Assembly (NCBI GenBank): GCA_965219495.1
Contig: OZ244777.1
Coordinates: 806,001 to 870,000, forward strand
Source of the DNA: CAZPXZ01 sp965219495
GTDB lineage: Bacteria > Pseudomonadota > Alphaproteobacteria > Rhodobacterales > CAZPXZ01
Direction of reading: 5' to 3'
DNA length: 64,000 bases
Shown: piece after piece, positions 63,604 through 64,000 of the stretch
Layout of the letters: each line of letters begins with the position of its first letter
Position numbering within the stretch: the stretch's first letter is position 1
Program-made: the position numbers and the translations under genes
Notes under the pieces: generated by a model
Database searches by the model: none
Told to the model about the DNA's origin: nothing
The model's input: the letters and a program-made list of their open reading frames with translations, nothing else

Positions 63604-64000
63604 AGTCCCGGTCACGATGCCAGCGGATTTTCCTCGCGCGAACTGGACGGCATCCACGTGTAAATATAATCGAGTCGTCGTCGCCGAGCTCTTTTACTTC
63701 ATCGGGTCGAAGCAAGGGCCTCTCAACTTCCGAAACGGAGACAGACTGGCGACGGCGCGCGAACAAACCCGGAGATCCAGAGAGCGTGCGTTGTCCAACA
63801 GTCCTGGTCCCGAGAAGACTTGAAATCCGAACCGCGTCCTCCATTGCGTTCGGCGCATAAAAGATCCTGCTCGCGCAATTGTCTGCGAGAACCTGCGCTC
63901 CTTCGTGTCCGTAAACCGACCGGAGTTGTGCTTCGCTTTGAGCGATTATGCAGAAACGGATTCCGTAAGACGCCATGAACGCAATCCCTTTCTCAACAGA
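63551..64000 (-). CDS. VirD4/TraG-type coupling protein, C-terminal part (runs off window)
   Basis: The frame is open through the right edge (SVEKGIAFMASYGIRF..). C-terminal signature of type IV secretion coupling ATPases: MASYGIRFCIIAQSEAQLRS, YGHEGAQVLADNCASRIFYA, EDAVRISSLLGTRTVGQRTL and LLRPDEVKELGDDDSIIFTR followed by GCRPVRARKIRW. In full proteins these follow Walker A and B, which must lie beyond 64000. It marks a conjugative or integrative element whose end reaches into the ubiG 3' end. Confidence 0.8.
   Translation of the reverse strand, partial: SVEKGIAFMASYGIRFCIIAQSEAQLRSVYGHEGAQVLADNCASRIFYAPNAMEDAVRISSLLGTRTVGQRTLSGSPGLFARRRQSVSVSEVERPLLRPDEVKELGDDDSIIFTRGCRPVRARKIRWHRDRDFKNRCVQPPRQLLQTHN

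Noticed and set aside
1..64000. CRISPR arrays, rRNA genes, recognisable metabolite riboswitches
   Set aside because: No regularly spaced direct repeats, no rRNA-like sequence, and no conserved riboswitch core was seen upstream of the biosynthetic genes.

Overview
The window looks like a chromosomal segment of an alphaproteobacterium. Two arrangements suggest this: mreB-mreC-mreD-mrdA-rodA in a row, and cysS followed directly by cimA. An alphaproteobacterial-type leuA and a ubiG gene (ubiquinone synthesis) fit with it. This placement is inferred from gene order and protein style, not from a marker-gene search. Housekeeping operons are dense and intact, but the segments between them are full of broken insertion sequences and decayed accessory genes. 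That pattern fits a genome that has been through bursts of transposition.

Layout. 1-1.1 kb: three transposase-type remnants. 1.3-8.7 kb: an intact leftward nucleoside-salvage operon (cdd-punA-deoC-aldehyde dehydrogenase-deoA-deoB). It turns nucleosides into bases, then deoxyribose phosphate, then acetaldehyde plus glyceraldehyde 3-phosphate; the dehydrogenase probably removes the acetaldehyde. 9-11.1 kb: a frameshifted AAC(6')-like acetyltransferase and tnpB element copy 1. 11.1-16.8 kb: cimA, cysS, a transposase remnant and nadE, all leftward. 17-19.3 kb: a secreted protein with 32 MORN repeats. 19.4-22.2 kb: a graveyard of transposases. 22.7-27.8 kb: a TRAP transporter followed by an alpha/beta hydrolase and a metallo-beta-lactamase-fold hydrolase. 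27.9-29.7 kb: a leucine-rich leader peptide and leuA. 29.8-38.8 kb: the cell-elongation operon, interrupted by tnpB element copy 2, then a 2-hydroxyacid dehydrogenase and a DUF502 membrane protein. 39.2-41.4 kb: a YejA-like peptide-binding protein and a candidate small RNA. 41.9-44.6 kb: a dead restriction-modification system split by tnpB element copy 3. 44.7-52.7 kb: a leftward cluster with a valine-catabolism pair, mfd, a GCS2 ligase and a CoA transferase. 52.8-55.1 kb: two nucleotidyltransferase paralogues flanking an aquaporin relic. 55.6-62.1 kb: tRNA-Pro(UGG), then a run of pseudogenes (Slam-like barrel, plasmid-type primase, ISKra4-like transposase, AbiE toxin-antitoxin split by an IS5-family element). 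62.2-64 kb: a DUF192 protein, ubiG, and the C-terminus of a VirD4/TraG coupling protein running off the right edge.

The most unusual observation is the tnpB element. Three copies carry only tnpB, which is normally linked to IS200/IS605 or IS607 elements that have no terminal inverted repeats. Here each copy is bounded by 24-bp imperfect terminal inverted repeats starting GGGG. Copies 1 and 3 are both exactly 1429 bp and sit between perfect 8-bp direct repeats (AATTGATT; AATGGAAT). Copy 2 is an older version: 11 bp deleted, tnpB frameshifted, direct repeats 6/8 identical. This is the signature of a cut-and-paste (DDE-type) element that has taken up a TnpB nuclease and is presumably moved in trans. 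A second notable feature is upstream of leuA: a 34-aa peptide ending in Val-Leu-Leu-Leu, whose Leu codons can base-pair over 10 bp with the leuA ribosome-binding site. That predicts translational attenuation without an intrinsic terminator.
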